Assembly: GCA_013397435.1 (NCBI GenBank)
Contig: VZRG01002311.1
Span: 1 to 64,000 of the forward strand
Reading direction: 5' to 3'
Source: Erythrocercus mccallii
Lineage: Eukaryota > Chordata > Aves > Passeriformes > Dicruridae
Length of the DNA: 64,000 bases
Part shown: in pieces, positions 1-12,211 of the stretch
Position numbering within the stretch: the stretch's first letter is position 1
Layout of the letters: every line of letters begins with the position of its first letter
Made by a program: the position numbers and the translations under genes
The notes under the pieces: generated by a model
Told to the model about the DNA's origin: nothing
What the model saw: only the letters and a program-made list of their open reading frames with translations
Database searches by the model: none

Positions 1-217
1 TTGGATATTAGGAAGAAGTTTTTCACAGAGAGAGTAATAAAGTTTTGGAATGATCTGCCCGGGGAAGTGGTGGAATCACCATCCCTGGATGTGTTTAAAA
101 AAAGACTGGATGTGGCACTCAGTGCCAGGGTTTAGTTGAGATGTAGGGCATGGGCTGGACTCGATGATCTTGAAGGTCTCTTCCAACCTGATCATTCTGT
201 GATTCTGTGATTCTGTA
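1..217 (+). mobile_element. CR1 LINE, 3' end, cut by the window edge
   Basis: This is the 3' untranslated end of a CR1 non-LTR retrotransposon in plus orientation. The text runs from the conserved 'ggaagaagtttttcacagag' block through the 'ggaagtggtggaatcacc' block to 'ctggactcgatgatcttgaa' and 'ggtctcttccaacctgatca', then ends in the repeated ATTCTGTG-type octamers typical of CR1 3' termini (about 194-217). CR1 copies are usually truncated at the 5' end, so the short length is normal, though the start is hidden by the window boundary. It lies antisense to the CSMD1 transcript. Confidence 0.92.
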
Positions 218-767
218 AATTGTCATGTACATCACTAGCACTTTAATTTAGCACACCTAGATTTAGAAGTAATGGCATTCTTTTTCAAACAATAAATTTT
301 TAGAAAAGCAAAAAAAGAAGACAAAGAAGAGAAGAAAGTATCTTGTTAGTTTATTAAAAATACTAAACAAAAAATTTAATGTTGAAAGTTGTGCTAAATG
401 TTGATAATTAAGCTTTGTTTTAAAGGGTAGTCATTGTCTGGTTAAGTTTCTGGTCTGGTTAAGACCATTTCAATAATACAAGCTTGTTTGTTTTTGTTTT
501 GTTTTGTTCACTGCAGATATAATATTATTAATTTAATGTATCTAATCACCAGATAGTTCATCTGGCCTCTTCCCTCGAAATAAAAATCTGTTGACATTTT
601 TGCTGATTAATCATTCAAGATATGTGCTTTGTACATTGTCAATTTTTTTTCTGAGAATGAAGCTTACTTCAATTCACTGGAGCACTGCCTTCTCTCTGTA
701 CACAGCTCTGAATTCAGATCATGTCTGTGTGATCACAGCTGGTTTTGAATAATCCTCTTTATGTACT

Positions 768-850
768 CTGTGGAATTGCTGTGTACAGTTTTAGGCACTG
801 CCCTTCAAGAAAGGTGAAGATCAATTGGAGATTGTCCAGAGGACAATAAT
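768..850 (+). mobile_element. Diverged CR1 fragment
   Basis: The stretch around 'gctgtgtacagttttaggca' followed by 'cttcaagaaaggtgaagatc' and a 'ttgtccagagga' block resembles, at a diverged level, the CR1 3' region that reads 'tgtccagttctgggctcc ... caagaaggacaggga ... gagtccagcg' from memory. The match is short and weak and both ends are unclear. Confidence 0.45.
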
Positions 851-951
851 GAGAATCACTAGTCCTAAAAGTAGGAAGGAAGAGTGAGAATGAATCACAA
901 TAAGATAGTTATCTCTACAGAAAAGGTGACTGAGTGCACTGGATTCAGGAG

Positions 952-1715
952 TCAAAGGGGTGGCTTTTATGAGGAGAGGCTGATGGACACAGTCAGTTCC
1001 AAAGGACCCACTGCAGAACGCATCTGAGCTCTGCAGCCATGATGGTAGCACCTCTGGGAAACTGTGTTTAGGAAAGGGCAAAACTCTGCACAGGCAGAGA
1101 GGGCAGGAGCAAAAAGAGTGAGAAACAGCAGAGGGAACACTAAGGTCACAGAAGAGGGAGGAGTTCCAGACACCAGAGCTCATGTTTTGCTGCAGCTCAA
1201 TGGAGAGGACCATGCCAGAGCAGATATCCGTACTGCAGACCACACTGGAGCAGGTGGATATTATTTCTTGAAGAAACTGCAGCTGATGGAGGAGCCACAC
1301 TAGAGTAGGTTTATCTTGAAGTTCAATAGCTTGTGAAGAAAACACATGCTGGAGTAGAGAAAAATTGCAAGGAGGAAGGAGAAACAGAGAAGCCTCTAAT
1401 AAGCTGACCACAACTCCCATTCCTTATCCCCTAGCACTGGCTGGAGTAAAGAAAAGAGCCAACAGAATGAAGGTGACCCTGGGAATAGAGGGAGGAAAGC
1501 AGTGTTTTGATGTTTTTTAAGCTTTATTTTCTGAAGTTAATTTTACCTTATTTTAATTGTCAATACATTAAATTAACTCTTTCCAAGCTGAATCCTCTCT
1601 TTGTCCTTATCTTGACCCAAGAGATTTTTCATCCTATTATTTCCCATCTGGTTGAAAAGGGAAAGGGAGTGAACAGCTGGGTGAGGTATGACTGCTCACG
1701 AAGGATAACCCACTA
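952..1715 (+). mobile_element. Degraded avian ERV LTR (ERVL-like), plus orientation
   Basis: A decayed long terminal repeat of an old endogenous retrovirus. It keeps in order the landmarks of a family common in birds: 'gatggtagcacctctggg' (about 1041), repeated 'cactggagcagg' and 'catgctggagtagag' blocks (about 1240-1360), 'aagctgaccacaactcccat' (about 1401-1420), and a 3' end with 'tgtccttatcttgacccaag' (1602-1621) followed by a 'gagtgaacagctgggtga' block. No internal retroviral genes flank it, so it looks like a solo LTR. The same family occurs in opposite orientation around 17530-18690. The 5' border is uncertain and no target-site duplication was found. Confidence 0.7.
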
Positions 1716-2770
1716 GACTGAAAAAATAACAGTTTTCAAACACATTAAGAATAAAATAAGGATAAAGTAACTTCTATTTTTCCACGGTGGATACAAAATG
1801 AAACAAGGTCTTTACAGAAAAACAGCTTCAGATTATGTAAGTACTAGGAAAAAGTGCAAGAGGGGAAATAAGTTACTGAAGGAGAGTATTCAGGAGGGTG
1901 CTCATCTGTCAAGGATGCCTAGAAATTCTGTCAAATAACTTACAAAAATATTTTCTAACAATTGTTTGCTATGAATAGATTCAAATAAATGAAAACCCTT
2001 TCACAATCAAGTATAACTTCATCATTCTTGTATGTGCCTCATTTTATTATTTCTTTAAAAATGAGTTGAATTTTACTTGTTTGAAAAATTAAAGTGCTTA
2101 TAAAATTAAGAATCTGGAAGGCACATACATATGCTGTTGATTGGATCAAGATCCTAAATTAACTCTCAAAATTTTTACACATAGTATTATGGCAATTTTT
2201 GACTTTGAGATTATGTCCTAATGAGAATTTCAAGTCTCATTGAAGTCAGGCTCAGGTAATTATTGCTTTGATGCAGGACAGAGAGAAGCAGTGGCTGCCC
2301 AATGCAAATGAGAGGCTATAGCTTTTAGTAGACGAGTCTGCACCACATTGGCTTGTTCCTAACAGGAGCCAGAAATGAAGACTGAAGGGCTCTCATCCAA
2401 CTTAATTATCTACACTAATATTTTAAGAAATACTTTTTGCTTTTATTACTTTAGAAGCTATATTAGAAAAGAAATTATCATTGGCGATTGTAACTCACCA
2501 TGGTGAAGCATATATTATTCATAATAATAAAATATACAGGAAATTTAATTATCTAACAATTTAAATTCAGATGTTTTGAAAAAGATAAAATAAAGATATT
2601 TTAATTAAACAAATTTATGGGCCTCTTCTACTTTACTACATGGTAAATGATGATGCATTCCTGAATGGCCACTTCAGGGCATACATATATGTAAAATCTA
2701 AACATCAGCAGTGAAGAATTTCCTGAGAAAGTTCTGGGGAAATATTATTGAGAAATACATGCCCACTTAC

Positions 2771-2956
2771 ATTTGCAAACAGGCGGCCTCCCTTTGTTGC
2801 TCCATAATCCATCTTCTTGACACACTGCTGTTGCTTGTTGACTAGATTCTAGCTTGAAGCCCTCATTACATTCATATATCAATCTACTGCCCAAAGTGAA
2901 TTCATTACCTATAACTGAACCATTCCCTGGGGACTCAGGAATGCCACAAGATACAG
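2771..2956 (-). CDS. CSMD1: CSMD1 exon: complete sushi 15 domain
   Basis: One exon encodes a whole sushi (complement control protein) domain of about 61 residues, the second of two sushi domains in a row and so the start of the tandem sushi array after the last CUB. The four domain cysteines are visible in VSCGIPE, YECNEGF, AVCQEDG and PVCK, with the usual Trp in GLWSNKG between the third and fourth. One N-glycosylation sequon (NGS) is present. The acceptor is TTTCAG and the donor GTAAGT. The exon begins with CT, completing a GCT alanine codon from the sushi 14 exon, and ends one base (T) into the next codon, so it is a phase 1-1 module. The IPESPGNGS and SSQQATAVCQEDGLWSNKG text is what points most clearly to CSMD1. 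The following exon is outside the window. Confidence 0.93.
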
Positions 2957-4611
2957 CTGAAATGAAAGGAAAGAAAACTATGAAGAATTGGAATTTTATG
3001 ATATATAACTTTAAAATATTGTCCTATCACTGAAATAAGAAACATAGATTAGTAGTTTTGACATATCCCATTTATAAAAATTGAAATTAATTTTTCATCA
3101 TATTTGCAACGTTCTGATAAATGTAACAGTATTTAAAACATTGATAAAGACTTAGAAGTGCATCTAATATAGACAAACATTTTATAAATAATTATTTAGT
3201 TCAAGAAAATCACTGCAGAGAGAGAATTTTCAACACAGGCTAAGGGCAATGGTTTATTTGCTAGAGAAAAAAATTTAAGTGTCCAAAGAAATTTGTCCAA
3301 GAAGGAATAACTGAAAAACTCTTAAATGCTTTCTAGCAGTCTGCTCCTTTCACTCAGACTTTCTTTCAATCCTGCATTACTTCATCATAGTTTGTTCATA
3401 TAGTTAATGTATGTTTGTTCTATGCATTTAGAACTATGTTGTTAAAGAATTCAATTTAATATTTTTTGTCTGATGAGAAAAGCAACAAAATATATGACTA
3501 GACAGAGAAATGTTCCACTTAAGGACATTATTCTGATATTTTAAACTTTATTTATACATTTGACTAACTTATTTCAGAATTTTAAATATTATGTGTATCT
3601 AGGCTTATCAATTTTCTACATCATAAAGGAAATTATTTATTGAATTATTCTCACTTTTTTTTTTTCTTTCAGAATTTAACTCCAAAGGAACAGTTTTTCT
3701 TTCAAGGTCACAAAGTTTAGTTTGCTGTCAACTTAGTGAAGTTTGAGTAGCATCTAAAGTGGGGTTTTAGGTTTATATGCTAATTTATTTAGCCAGAGTT
3801 CCTTTAACAGTATCTCATAATATACCATTTTCAGGCAAAGTAAAATTAGGAAAAAGTCTATTTCAGTCACTTTTAGGAAAAGTCTCCCAAACAAGATTGC
3901 CTTCTGTCATTTGACTTCTCAGGTCCCTTGCTTTTGACAATAATTGTTTTTAAATTTCTTTTAATGTTATATTTATTTTAAAGTAGTTATTCACGTACAG
4001 ATATTAACTCTATGTCCTTTAATAAGTCACTAAAGCTGGTAAAAAAATTATATTTGCCCCACAGCTCTTCTGAAGGGAAATTTGTATTGTACTCTCTGAA
4101 ACGATGTTACTTTCTGCAAAATGGCAACTTGAAGCAGACTACCTATCAAAATATTACAATTAACATGTTTCATGAGTTCCTATAAACTAATGTGTATGTG
4201 TGTACAGTACCACAAGCCACTCTGAGTTTGACATCCAGTAACTGCTCTGCAGTAAATATACTGAATAAAAATCAGCTTTGAAGCCTCCATTTTTAAATAT
4301 TTACAAATAAAAAGTGAAGTTTTACAAATGAAAGTATTTTTTCCTTACATGCAGTGAAAGTTAACTTCTTGTCAACATTTTCAGGTCTCCTTTGTGATAC
4401 CAAAACAATAATCTTTCTTTTTAGTGCGCATACATTTAATTGTATAAAACCAAAATTTAAAACTATAAGTCTATTCACCCATCCCATGTATGTGCCCATC
4501 TGCATATACAGATGGACCTTGTTTTATTTCCCTCTAAATACTCCAAACATGAAATAATTTCAAATACCTTAGTGAAGAAAGAAACTTTTATTATGCCATT
4601 TGAAACAGAAT

Positions 4612-4731
4612 CAACAAAACCAAACCAAAAAAACAAAACAAAACAAAAAAAAAAACAAAAAAAACCCCCCACACAAAAAAAACCAAAACAAAACAAAAAA
4701 AACCCCAACAAAACAAAAAAACCCAGCAAAC
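4612..4731. repeat. A-rich low-complexity repeat with C interruptions
   Basis: About 120 bases made almost only of A and C on the plus strand, mostly irregular AAAAC and AAAACC units with runs of A up to about 11. It makes long junk open frames of Lys, Asn, Thr and Pro on the plus strand and Phe, Gly and Cys on the minus strand. Confidence 0.9.
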
Positions 4732-6144
4732 CAATCCAGGTCTGTTTAGTTCATGGAACAAGCTAATAATTCTGTCAGCATTTGTTCTTCACCTTTAGCA
4801 ATAACCTTTCTAGAGACACACTGAAAAGTTCAAGACTGAGTAGCTCTTTTGTGCAAGTTATTTTAAGGAATAAAAGATGTACAATGCCTGCTCACACACA
4901 GGTGGGCCTCAGTTATGTCAGGTCTGATGCAGTGTCCAGTATGCTAAAGCAACTCAAAATCTATGCTGACCTGTCACATTTCAGCACTTTCATCCTCAGA
5001 GTGTACCTCAGCCCTTACGGTGTCCCTTCTTTCCTTAACTGTTTTTAAATCTTGTACTGCTAAATTGTCAGGCTTTTCTCACTGCTGCTATGGCTGCTTA
5101 TCATAAAAGCAGTTTGAGCTAACTCAATTGTTCCAGTTAGAGTCTTACCTGTTTATTTTTTTGTATGCTTGTCACCCAGAGACTGGACTGGAAGGAAATA
5201 TTCCTGTTGCTACAAATGTATTGAGGCTGCTAAAGGCTTTTAGAGCACCAGTGTTAAAGCATATCAGTAAGAAGAGTTTCACTAAACAGCAAGTACTTTG
5301 AAATTTAAAGTAAATTAAGCTGAACCAAACTGACTAAAATGGCATATTTTCTTTGGACAATGGAAACAATGACACTGCTGTGCCACAACCAAGTATTTTG
5401 AAGCTCTCAGCTTCATGATTGTTGAACAGTCAAGAATGGTGTGAGAAAATCTTCTGACTTGAGGAATTGTCAGCATGTTTCTCAGATCAATGATTAGATG
5501 AGACAGACAGGTTCCAGCTGGGAGACATTCAGAGTATTAAAAATATAAATCAGTTTTAATTGTATCTATTATCTTGCACATCAGAAAAATATTCTTCTTC
5601 CAATGCAGGGGGAAAAGCCTTTTATCTAGAAACTGAGGTGTAGTTTTAGTTGTTCTTTCATGTTCCACGTCATACGTATATTTATTTCTTATAAAACCAG
5701 TAAATTTAAGGTTTATGGCAATCCTTTAAAGTGTCTATACACCTGTATTCCAGTAAGATATTTACATATTATTTATCTTTAAAATATGCAATTTCATTGC
5801 TTATAGAAATTAAGTTGAGGAGTACATTACAGTCAGACATTGAGTCTATTTTCATTTGCTGGAAAATCCCTAAAGTTAATCTACAAGCATTCATCATTCA
5901 GTGACCTGTTTCTGGCATTGAACATAGTTCTGGAAAAAGTATTTAAATACCCAATAACTGAAGTTAGAAACAGAGTAGTCCCTTAAAGCAGGATTCAAAA
6001 CAAAAACATGCTCAGTGGGTTATGGGTATGATATCCAACTGGAAATATCAGAGAGAGCTTTAACAATACTCAGACTTGGATACATACAGAAATAAAAAAA
6101 AGAAAGTGAAAACAGGGTTGGGGTGTAAAAAAAACTCAAACTGT

Positions 6145-6545
6145 TATAAGAGGTCATCTAGTCTATTCTCCTATCACAAGTCAAAATTATAATTGACTAG
6201 TCTTGATTTAATTTGTTCTTGAAAGACCTCCAATGATGAAAATTTCACACTCTCCACAAGCAATCTATTCCAGTATTTCACTAGCCTCTCTGAGAAAAGA
6301 ATTTAAAAAAAAAAAAAAAACCAAACCAAAGAAAAACCTATCTTATCCTGTTAAAGTGAGGTTAGCTGTAATTCGTCTATCTAGAAAGAACATAGATCAA
6401 TTATTTCGTTCATCTTTGGAACTACTTTTAGCTTATTAAAAGATTTCTACCAAGTTTCTTCTTAAATTTCTGGTATTTTTTTAGTCTAGAGTAATATACT
6501 TATTGTTTTATATTCTGAAATATGGTCATTGTTTTATAAGATAGA
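6145..6545 (-). mobile_element. Ancient CR1 LINE 3' region, minus orientation
   Basis: Strongly diverged copy of an old CR1-type 3' region in minus orientation. On the plus strand it keeps recognisable blocks in the right order: 'gaggtcatctagtctattct', 'gacctccaatgatgaaaatt' (remembered consensus: ctccagtgatggagattcc), 'caagcaatctattccagta', then a diverged 'ttatcctgttaaag' block, 'agaacatagatcaattattt' and 'cttattaaaagatttctacc'. A poly-A run and an A/C patch at about 6304-6335 interrupt it. I place it with the old subfamilies shared with turtles and crocodilians, by memory only; both borders are approximate. Confidence 0.68.
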
Positions 6546-9500
6546 TGGAATTTGGTATTCTTAATTTGCTACTTTCCTCACATTTTTAAGAATTTATGCT
6601 GAGGGACATTTTTGCATAGTAACATTTACCAAAAAGGTAAAAGACCCAAGCTTATTTCCATGTCCAAAAACACAGAACACCTAATTTTATGAGGGAGCTG
6701 TTTGGCGGCCTCAGAATCACAGGTATTATGCAAACTGTAAACAGTATTTTCAAGCCCATTCTCCCAGGGCAGACATGGAACACTGTCATGGTCCTGGAAT
6801 AATCTTTGGTTAGTACAGCAAAAAGTACAAAGATCTCTAGCTCCACAATGTACATCTATACACTTCAAGCACAGAGGTAAGTATAATGACAGTATCTAGA
6901 ATCTGCATCTTAAGCAGGACCTGTTGGCATCAGCTGTACTTGTATCATGATTCTGTCATAGATATTGAGCCTTTCCAAGTACTTACAATTCAGATGAGAA
7001 CTTCCTTAAAGCAGGTACCTCCGGTTTTCTTTTATAAACCTGCTAGGAAGTAACTCAAATGGTGAAGAGCAGCCAAGGGTTTTTCAAGGCCCTTTAAAGT
7101 TATTTTTAGCTCTTTTAAGAATGAGTGGGAGAAATCAGGAAGAATAAATTCAAAAGCTGAGTCTTGTACAGGATAAAGAGGGATAAAGAGGGGCATTTGC
7201 TCACGCGTGCCAGAGGAACTCAGCCACTCTGTTGCACTCTCACAGCTATCACTGGTACCAGCATGACTGAGCCATATCGACCCTGACAACTTGCTTTCAG
7301 TTTTTCATTCTAACTGCTCTTCTTGCCAAGCTTTTCTTATATTTTCTCTTATCACCTCTTCATCTCCAGCCTAAGTCTTCTCTTCCTACTCTCCCCCAGC
7401 ATGGCAAGCTATACATGAGCTATCAGTGCCTGACAAATGTCATTACCAGTATCATTACTGGGGCCTTACTATTTCCTCTCAGCAGCTAGTTACTGTTATT
7501 ATGTAAGAATTGTTATTTTCTCTCCATATTCTCTTTTTAGTGTAGCATGAGTCACGTTTCTCTTTTCACTTCACAAATGAAATAAAAGCAGTTCTAATTT
7601 CCTAGATAGGAGTCAAGTTCTTTGTACAGAATTCAGGACATTATTACAGATATTTGCATTTGAGAAGACTGGAATTGAAAAATACCTTCTGACCCTATCA
7701 GATTAACTCATATTAAATGTTTTCATATTCAAATTAGATGCTGTTTTAATAGATACACAAAAAATAATTACCTTTTTTGATAATATGATCAAACTTGATT
7801 TCAAAAATCAATTCTGACACATTCAAGTTATTAATTACAAATTTAACCCTGCAGGATTGGTTTTACAGAAATTTCTGAACTAATCAAAAGCATTTTGATT
7901 TAGGAAGATCCTATAATGAAATTCATGAGTTGGACCAAATGTGTAATTTTAATTAATTTTCAAAGAGAATGCATTTTCATAACAAGTACTAAATAAACTT
8001 TGAAATATGCTCTCAATTTCAGAGTTTTTTGAAAAACATATGCCTCATTCAGACATACAAATTGAAATAATTGTGCCAGAGTTGTAAAGTTATATATTAA
8101 AATGAGGAATCTTACATTTATAAGAAATTTATAGTAAAGATTAAACAACTTAACTTGCAAATATTCTTTTCTCTGTTGCTTACAGAGATCTATATACCCA
8201 CAGCCACATATATTGATGGAATTGTAAAACAGCTTAAATTTCAAGAAAAAAGGTGTTTGTGAACATGCTGGATTGCTAAAATTTCAAAGCTCCTTCTTAC
8301 ACGCAGTGATAAAATAAGGGCAGACACAGTGTCTGAAGTATTTTACAATTTTCTTGAGTCCCTTTAAGTTCTGTTCAGAATCTATTACTTTCTGAGTCTC
8401 TTTCACCCCTAGTTATCCACTATCAAGTCCTGTGATGTTAAATCTAGTCCTGCACATATCTGTATATTTTTCCTCCTCCTTTCTGTGAATTATTCCATTT
8501 TGTCTTTAAAAGTGGGAAGTTTTTTCTTAAATTGTTAAGAGAGATTTTTTCCACATTCACGCACCTCATTATGTTTGGACATAATTTTCAAGGTTAGAAT
8601 GGCAAATTTGAAACACTTTCTGTGCCGTTGTGAACAGAAAATTGTGAACATAAAATGTAGAAACTAAAAATGTAAAGGAAAACTCTTAACATTTGACTGT
8701 TCAAAAAAAAAAAGAGAAAATATGCAAAAAATAAACTATTTAAGAATTTTTAAGTGCTGGATCATATTTTTGTTTTACAGAACTCTGTTATTTGAACAAT
8801 AGTGGAAGTAGCAGTAGAAGGCTATCGTCTGGATAGATAAGAAGTAGAAAGCTGAGGGATACATTTGCACAGAATTTCTGACAGATGTGGAATCACAATA
8901 TCTTAAATTCTAGAGAAAAGTAAAATATAGGTCCTCCTTAAATTTATGGCCCCAACTCCCTCAGTCTGACAAGTAGGCACAGAAAACTGTCTCTATCCTC
9001 ACATGCTTAAAGTAACTGAGGTCCAGATTAAGATGCCAAAATTTCAGTACCTTTTGAAAAAAGACACCTGCCAGCTAGCCAGCAAAATAGCTCCCAAAGT
9101 TTCAGTGACAGTATTGACCAGATCAAATACAACAGTTTAGGCAGATGGGGCTTGTTTTCTTTTCACGTTGTCTAAAGGTATCTGAGATTCTTAGGCCCCC
9201 AAGACATCCTGCAAACCTAATGCCTATTACATAAGAGTTTTCACCTTTCTCTACTAGTGGATGGAGGGGAGGTAAAACACTTCATGACACTGAAAATGAC
9301 ACAGGACTTCTATGTTTAAGCAAATGAATCAAAACTTTATCCCACATACAGATGTTAAAATTTTCTTTTTATCTGGAACAGAATTTTATCCTCCACTTTG
9401 CTGATCCCAAGCTGCAGGTCTATTAATTATTCCAGGTTCTTTAGTGCAAAGTGTCTGAATTTTCAGTATTGATGCAGGCACCTAAAACAGCACCTAAACT

Positions 9501-9612
9501 GCAGTTCAATTAAGTCCAAAAGCAGTATTTTTCCTTAAATTTACCTCACATTCAGATCATACACAGATTCTCCCATGATTTAGTGACCTTCAGGAAGATC
9601 AAATAGAATCAC

Positions 9613-9638
9613 ATGCCATATCAAGTCATATATGGCAT
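9613..9638. repeat. Perfect 9-bp inverted repeat (hairpin)
   Basis: Arms ATGCCATAT (9613-9621) and ATATGGCAT (9630-9638) are exact reverse complements around an 8-base loop. Related 'catatggc'-like words recur between 9640 and 9675. It may be chance in AT-rich DNA or the remnant of a small inverted-repeat element. Confidence 0.7.
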
Positions 9639-10268
9639 ATCTGTGGCATTATACCATATAACATGATGGCATATGAGATTAGAAGATATCCTGGATTCTG
9701 GCAGCACAGATACACAAGTCCTGCTTGTGGTACACTGAGTCTGAGCTTCTCCCTGGACTGATAGGGGTATAGCCACATGGCCCTTCTCAGCAGGAAAATA
9801 TTTAGCTACCAAATTACTCTGTATAAAAGAACCCTATTCCTTCAAGTTATTCAACTGTAGCCAAATTTCTGCAGCTTTTTATTTTTTTTTTTACAAATAA
9901 CACACCTTCAACAGAGGAGTAAGCATCATGAAACATCATGCCAAAGTTCAGCTGGCTGCTTTTTTTTTTTTTTTTTTCAATTCACAAAACAGAACTTTCA
10001 CACTTCCATCTTTCCATCTTATGGTCTTTTTAGAAATATCTGAACCATCAAGACGGAACATCAAGCAAAATATTTTCTTCATAAAAACTAATGTCAATGT
10101 CTTACAAAGCTGAACCAAGTAAATACCAGTTTTAATCAATCATGTCTTTAAACTTGAAGATTACTATAATTTGATTCTATAAATAAAGCAGACTAGAAGC
10201 AGACACATTAGAATAGGCCATATACAATATGGATAGAATTTGCAGCCTTCTTCCTCTTCCCCAGGTTC

Positions 10269-10411
10269 CTGATAATATCACAGAATCATAGAATAGTTTG
10301 AGTTGGAAGGGACATTATAGACCATCAGGTTCCAAATCCCTGTCATGGGAAGGGACATCTTCCACTAGAGCCCCATCCAGCCTAGCCTTGAACACTTCCA
10401 GAGATGGGGCA
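10269..10411 (-). mobile_element. CR1 LINE 3' tail, minus orientation
   Basis: Short, 5'-truncated CR1 copy. Its 3' end reads 'cacagaatcatagaatagtt' on the plus strand and is followed by 'gagttggaagggacattata', 'ccctgtcatgggaaggga', 'catcttccactagagcccca' and 'cttgaacacttccagagatg', all hallmarks of young CR1 3' ends. At about 143 bases it is a typical dead-on-arrival insert. In minus orientation it runs in the same direction as CSMD1 and lies about 490 bases downstream of the sushi 14 donor. Confidence 0.93.
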
Positions 10412-10898
10412 TATACATTTGACAGAGTAATGACTATTAACAGGAGCAGCAAGCTAAAGTAGACCCTGGTTTGGCTTCAGGATTGTAAAAACAAAAATAG
10501 AAAAAGAAAGAGAAAAGAAGTTTAAAAATCTATCTTTAAAGCACAGGTTATGAAGTTGTTTTCTAAAATAATAAAGTAATCCCTTATAACTACTGAATTT
10601 TATAAAATGTTCAATAATACAATATCATGACCTGTGATCTGTTTATAGGTATGTGCATTACTAAAGAAAAATGTACTGAAACCTATTCTCATTTGGTTTG
10701 TATTTGACTTCATGAATAGTTGTTAATACTTCATCTCTGCACACATTAAGTACACAAGTCAGTATGTATTTGGATCAGGTCATGAAGTGAGTGTCTTTCT
10801 TGGCATACAGCAGTACTGACAATGCTGCATCTTTGTTTCGTGAAATAGCCTTACAGTGAAATTATAGAAGCCTATTCAAAAAGAAAGCACTATCTTAC

Positions 10899-11087
10899 CG
10901 TGGCAGATTGGCACAGGAGAATCCCACTGGTACATGCCATTTTGGTAGCGCCTGCACGTCGCATTATTGTGACCAATCATTCTATACCCAGGTTTGCAAT
11001 AATATCGAACTTTGCTTCCAGCAGGACCACCTGTTTTATTTATAATTCCACCATTCCTCAAGGTAGGGTTTAAACTGCAATAAGGAG
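10899..11087 (-). CDS. CSMD1: CSMD1 exon: complete sushi 14 domain
   Basis: Single exon encoding a sushi domain of about 62 residues placed directly after the last CUB. The four cysteines lie in PYCSLNP, RYYCKPGY, NATCRR and PICH, with a Trp in MYQWDSP before the last cysteine. Sequons NKT and NAT suggest glycosylation. The acceptor is TTTTTAG, the donor GTAAGA. The exon opens with CT (completing GCT, Ala, from CUB 14) and closes with one G that the next exon completes to GCT, so it is phase 1-1. The KPGYRMIGH and GMYQWDS motifs match my memory of CSMD1. I recall a tryptophan-containing WACDRGF motif at this place in CSMD3, which is absent here. Confidence 0.93.
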
Positions 11088-12211
11088 CTAAAAACAAAAA
11101 AATGGATATTATTAAAAACAAATCAAATGCACTTAATGTACAAAATGAAGATTATTTATGACATGTATAAACTTTGAATGCCACTAAAATCAATACTGAA
11201 ACCTTTACAGTACTTTTGGAATCCTCAGTGAAAATTCAGACTATTTATAAAGAAACATAATGAAGTTCAAAAATGAAATTTATAAACAAAACCAGTTTAT
11301 ACTACTGCACATAAGGAAGCCACAAACATGAAGCATAGAGAATATTCAGTAAGTTTACTCACACTGAATAAACAATCTACTTCAAATATCATAACTGTAT
11401 AAATAAAAAAATATTCTTTGAGCTACACAATGTACAAAACCAATTATAAACAGCTTTCTCAAAAATTTCAGTGCACTTAGACATGTATGTCAAAATTTAA
11501 GCATTTTGTCAAATATGTTAAAAATTTATAAGACAAATAACAATATTCTGATTCTTAAGATGCATTTCTTTCAGATTAAAATGCAGTTAATTTTTTGTAC
11601 ATATTCTCTCAAAGATGTTGGCAATTATATTAATTTTTACAAAAAGAATGTAACATCTGACTGCAACTTCTTAAATGTTGAATTTACACTATATATGAAG
11701 TAAGACAGAATGCACCTGTTTGAGTTTTGAAATGAAAGTTAACCTTGTTAAACTTTAATCTCTACTCTACTAATATTTTTTGCAGGGGGGGTTTCATTAC
11801 CAGCATTGTCCTTGAGGTTCTGAGATATATAAACGGAATTTTTTTGATATGTGCTGAGTAATTAAAAGAAGTACAAATTTTTTTGTGTCAAAAAGTAAGT
11901 AATAAAGACCATTTTTAAAATAAGGTTGCAGTATCTGTCTGTAAGGATGGAATATGGATACCTGAACTGGCCCAAATCAAGAAGAAGTATAGTATAGTTT
12001 GACACACCATATGTAGAGTTATAACACAAATCTGTTTGTAGAATGCAAACATTTATCCCTGGATAAAAGCAAAAAAGCGTATGAAAAAAATTACCTGAAC
12101 TCCGTATTGATGTACAAGTCACTGCGTATTTGAAGCAGGTATGCACCATGTCAGGCTTACTGAGATTGTCTTTTCAGAAGCAGCATGGCAGGACCATGGC
12201 TTTCTGAAAAG

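Larger units (their letters stand above)
1..2770 (-). other. Partial intron after the sushi 15 exon
   Basis: Non-coding stretch following the sushi 15 donor in transcription order; the next coding exon is beyond the window edge. It holds a CR1 3' end at the window start, a weak CR1 fragment near 768-850 and a degraded LTR at about 952-1715, all in plus orientation. The rest, about 217-767 and 1716-2770, is AT-rich single-copy-looking sequence in which I see no gene or element. Confidence 0.7.
2957..10898 (-). other. Intron between sushi 14 and sushi 15 exons
   Basis: An intron of about 7.9 kb. It holds an A-rich simple repeat (4612-4731), an ancient CR1 (about 6145-6545), a small perfect hairpin (9613-9638), a poly-T run near 9961-9977 and a CR1 3' tail (10269-10411). 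The remaining stretches, 2957-4611, 4732-6144, 6546-9612 and 9639-10268, are AT-rich and show no gene, RNA or element that I recognise. Confidence 0.8.

Noticed and set aside
4475..4766. Two 84-residue open frames with Lys/Asn/Pro-rich or Phe/Gly/Cys-rich sequence
   Set aside because: They are translations of the A-rich simple repeat at 4612-4731.
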